Assembly (NCBI GenBank): GCA_965206125.1
Contig: CBDBIN010000046.1
Coordinates: forward strand, 558,001 to 622,000
DNA: 64,000 bases
Source: CAXWPM01 sp965206125
GTDB lineage: Bacteria > Acidobacteriota > Terriglobia > 20CM-2-55-15
Direction: 5' to 3'
Shown here: positions 62,598 to 64,000 of the stretch, piece by piece
Layout: the number at the start of each line of letters is the position of its first letter
How positions within the stretch are numbered: position 1 is the stretch's first letter
Made by a program: the position numbers and the translations under genes
The notes under the pieces: model-generated
Databases searched by the model: none
Told to the model about the DNA's origin: nothing
Seen by the model: the letters and a program-made list of their open reading frames with translations, nothing else

Positions 62598-62672
62598 GCT
62601 GATTTTCGTCCTCCTGGCAGTCTGCGTTGCCTTTGTCCTTTTTCGTCATACGTAGCGGACACACGCGGTCAG

Positions 62673-63647
62673 TCACCCTCGCCGTTGCCGCATGATATCG
62701 AGACTGAATTGTGCATCGGCATGACCTTGCTCGGCTGCGAGTCGGAGCCATTTCACGGCTTCGGCATCGTTTTCCGGCACGCCATCGCCACTGGCGTACA
62801 TGTCACCCAGTCTGTATTGGGCATCGGCGTGACCCTGCTCGGCGGCGCGTCGATACCATTTCACGGCTTTGGCCTTGTTTTCCACCGCACCCGCGCCGGT
62901 TTCGTACATGATCCCGAGGCTGTATTGGGCCTCAGCGTATCTCTGCCGGGCAGCCCTGCGCCACCACTTGACGGCCTCTTTACTGTCTTGGGGCACGCCA
63001 TCGCCGGTTTCGTACATGCCACCCAGGCTGTATTGGGCACGGGCATTCCCCTGTGCGGCAGCGCGCCGGTACCACTTCATCGCTTCCGCTTTGTCTTCCG
63101 CCACACCCGCACCCGTTTCGTACATGACACCGAGGTTGAATTGAGCGGGGGCAATCCCCTGCCCGGCAGCGCGCCGGTACCATTTCACCGCTTCGGCCTT
63201 GTCTTCCACCACGCCCTCACCGTTGGCGCACATGACACCGAGGTTGAATTGGGCCCCAGCGTCCCCCTGCCCGGCAGCAAGCCGGTACCATTTCACGGCT
63301 TCCGCTTTGTCTTCCACCACGCCATCGCCCTCGGCGTACATGCCACCGAGGATGAATTGGGAATCGGCGTGACCCTGCCCGGCAGCGAGTTGGTGCCAAC
63401 GTGCGGATTCGGCTCTGTCTTCCGCCACTCCATCACCCAGGGCGTACATGCTGCCGAGGATGAATTGGGCCTCAGCGTGGCCCTGCTCGGCAGCGAGCCG
63501 GAACCACTTCGCCGCTTCCGCATCGTTCTGAGGGACACCTTCGCCATCGATGTGCATGGCGCCCAGGCTGTATTGGGCCTCGGCGTGGCCCTGCGTGGCC
63601 CGTCGGCGGATTTCTCGGATCGGGGCCGGGCCCCGCTTTTGACTCAT
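62673..63647 (-). CDS. Sel1-repeat (SLR) protein
   Basis: 324 residues from ATG 63647 (MSQKRGPAPIREIRRRATQG); an upstream ATG at 63806 would add a low-complexity stretch without a signal peptide. Eight complete 36-residue Sel1 repeats and a half repeat follow, each like QGHAEAQFILGSMYALGDGV then AEDRAESARWHQLAAG. Repeats are 108 bp in DNA and strongly alike, which suggests recent expansion. SLR proteins form a solenoid that binds proteins; they are found in signalling and in some host-interaction systems. It is the most upstream gene of the minus-strand group with the two small genes and the nuclease; a link is only positional. Confidence 0.9.
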   Translation of the reverse strand: MSQKRGPAPIREIRRRATQGHAEAQYSLGAMHIDGEGVPQNDAEAAKWFRLAAEQGHAEAQFILGSMYALGDGVAEDRAESARWHQLAAGQGHADSQFILGGMYAEGDGVVEDKAEAVKWYRLAAGQGDAGAQFNLGVMCANGEGVVEDKAEAVKWYRRAAGQGIAPAQFNLGVMYETGAGVAEDKAEAMKWYRRAAAQGNARAQYSLGGMYETGDGVPQDSKEAVKWWRRAARQRYAEAQYSLGIMYETGAGAVENKAKAVKWYRRAAEQGHADAQYRLGDMYASGDGVPENDAEAVKWLRLAAEQGHADAQFSLDIMRQRRG

Positions 63648-64000
63648 GTCGGATGAATCCTTTGCTGGATCGGCCTCCGCATCTGTGTCTCTCAGGGCTT
63701 TCCCGCAGGGATAAATACAAGGGAGCGACCCTGGAGTCTTCCCCGGCCCTGGCATCCCGGTCCCGGCCTGGGGGCAACGGTGGCGCGTGGCCGATCCCCG
63801 TTGCACTCAATCTGTGACCCGATAACCGGGTTGGCCGGATTCGGCCGCCATGCCAGCCGCACATGGGGTTCGGAACATTCGAGCGGTTTCCGGTTCATCG
63901 GCCGCTGAGCCTCAACGCCCGCAAACGGGCCACCCAACGCTTGATGATGATCCGGATGGACCGTGCGCCCCGGTGGCCTCGTAGATGGCGTGTCGAGCCA
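63648..64000. other. Stretch upstream of the Sel1 gene, nothing certain
   Basis: No convincing complete gene. On the minus strand a short frame entering from the right edge ends at a stop at 63895-63897 with the basic tail IRIIIKRWVARLRALRLSGR; it could be the last residues of a gene beyond the window. The Sel1 frame can be extended to 63806 but that part looks non-coding. Confidence 0.35.

Noticed and set aside
62673..63647. Regular ~108-bp repeats looking like a CRISPR-like array
   Set aside because: They encode Sel1 repeats in one frame; there are no short constant repeats with unique spacers.

Overview
The window reads as a G+C-rich bacterial chromosome segment, most probably from the phylum Acidobacteriota. 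This is an inference from gene content: large PknB-type kinases fused to TolB-like propellers or TPRs, PadR-linked 'ADOP' permeases with an N-terminal prefix, a choice-of-anchor V type CxxCH protein, and secreted amidohydrolases. No rRNA, tRNA or CRISPR array was recognised.

Region by region. 1-4.4 kb holds broken pieces of an ADOP permease around a lamin-tail/CotH surface protein. 4.5-8.3 kb has a truncated propeller gene, a 5'-truncated IS21 and an AT-richer membrane gene. 8.5-15.8 kb has a TMEM175-type channel, a lipid-like operon (desaturase, GH3-type acyl-adenylating enzyme, HAD hydrolase), a divergent GntR regulator, a SpoIIE-type phosphatase and an IS30. 15.9-23.7 kb has secreted CxxCH and propeller proteins, FmdB, a broken Rieske/glutamate-synthase-like fusion, a cation exchanger and a nucleotide-transporter/HEAT fusion. 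23.7-35.6 kb has three receptor-like Ser/Thr kinases and a caspase-like peptidase cut by an IS6 element. 35.6-46.5 kb has DUF1028, creatininase, an ether-lipid pair (SDR plus alkyl-DHAP synthase), HAD-IB phosphatase, lytic transglycosylase, CoA-disulfide-reductase-like enzyme, methyltransferase and RlpA. 46.6-54.5 kb has amidohydrolases, a creatinase-like M24 gene split by IS1380, a second GntR regulator and a YefM/YoeB pair. 54.5-58.3 kb is a PadR/ADOP locus broken by stacked insertion sequences. 58.3-64 kb has cell-wall proteins and a PD-(D/E)XK-like nuclease next to two tiny unknown genes and a Sel1-repeat protein.

The genes mainly concern membrane lipids, envelope remodelling, signalling by phosphorylation and peptide or amide breakdown. 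The most striking links are: (i) two paralogous GntR regulators about 39 kb apart, each preceded by nearly the same 22-bp inverted-repeat site; (ii) an in-frame duplication inside the DNA-binding helix of one of them; (iii) two near-identical IS6 copies in the same orientation bracketing about 25 kb; (iv) a small family of GGGGACAGG-type hairpins behind gene ends. Many genes are interrupted, so genome decay by insertion sequences is a theme.
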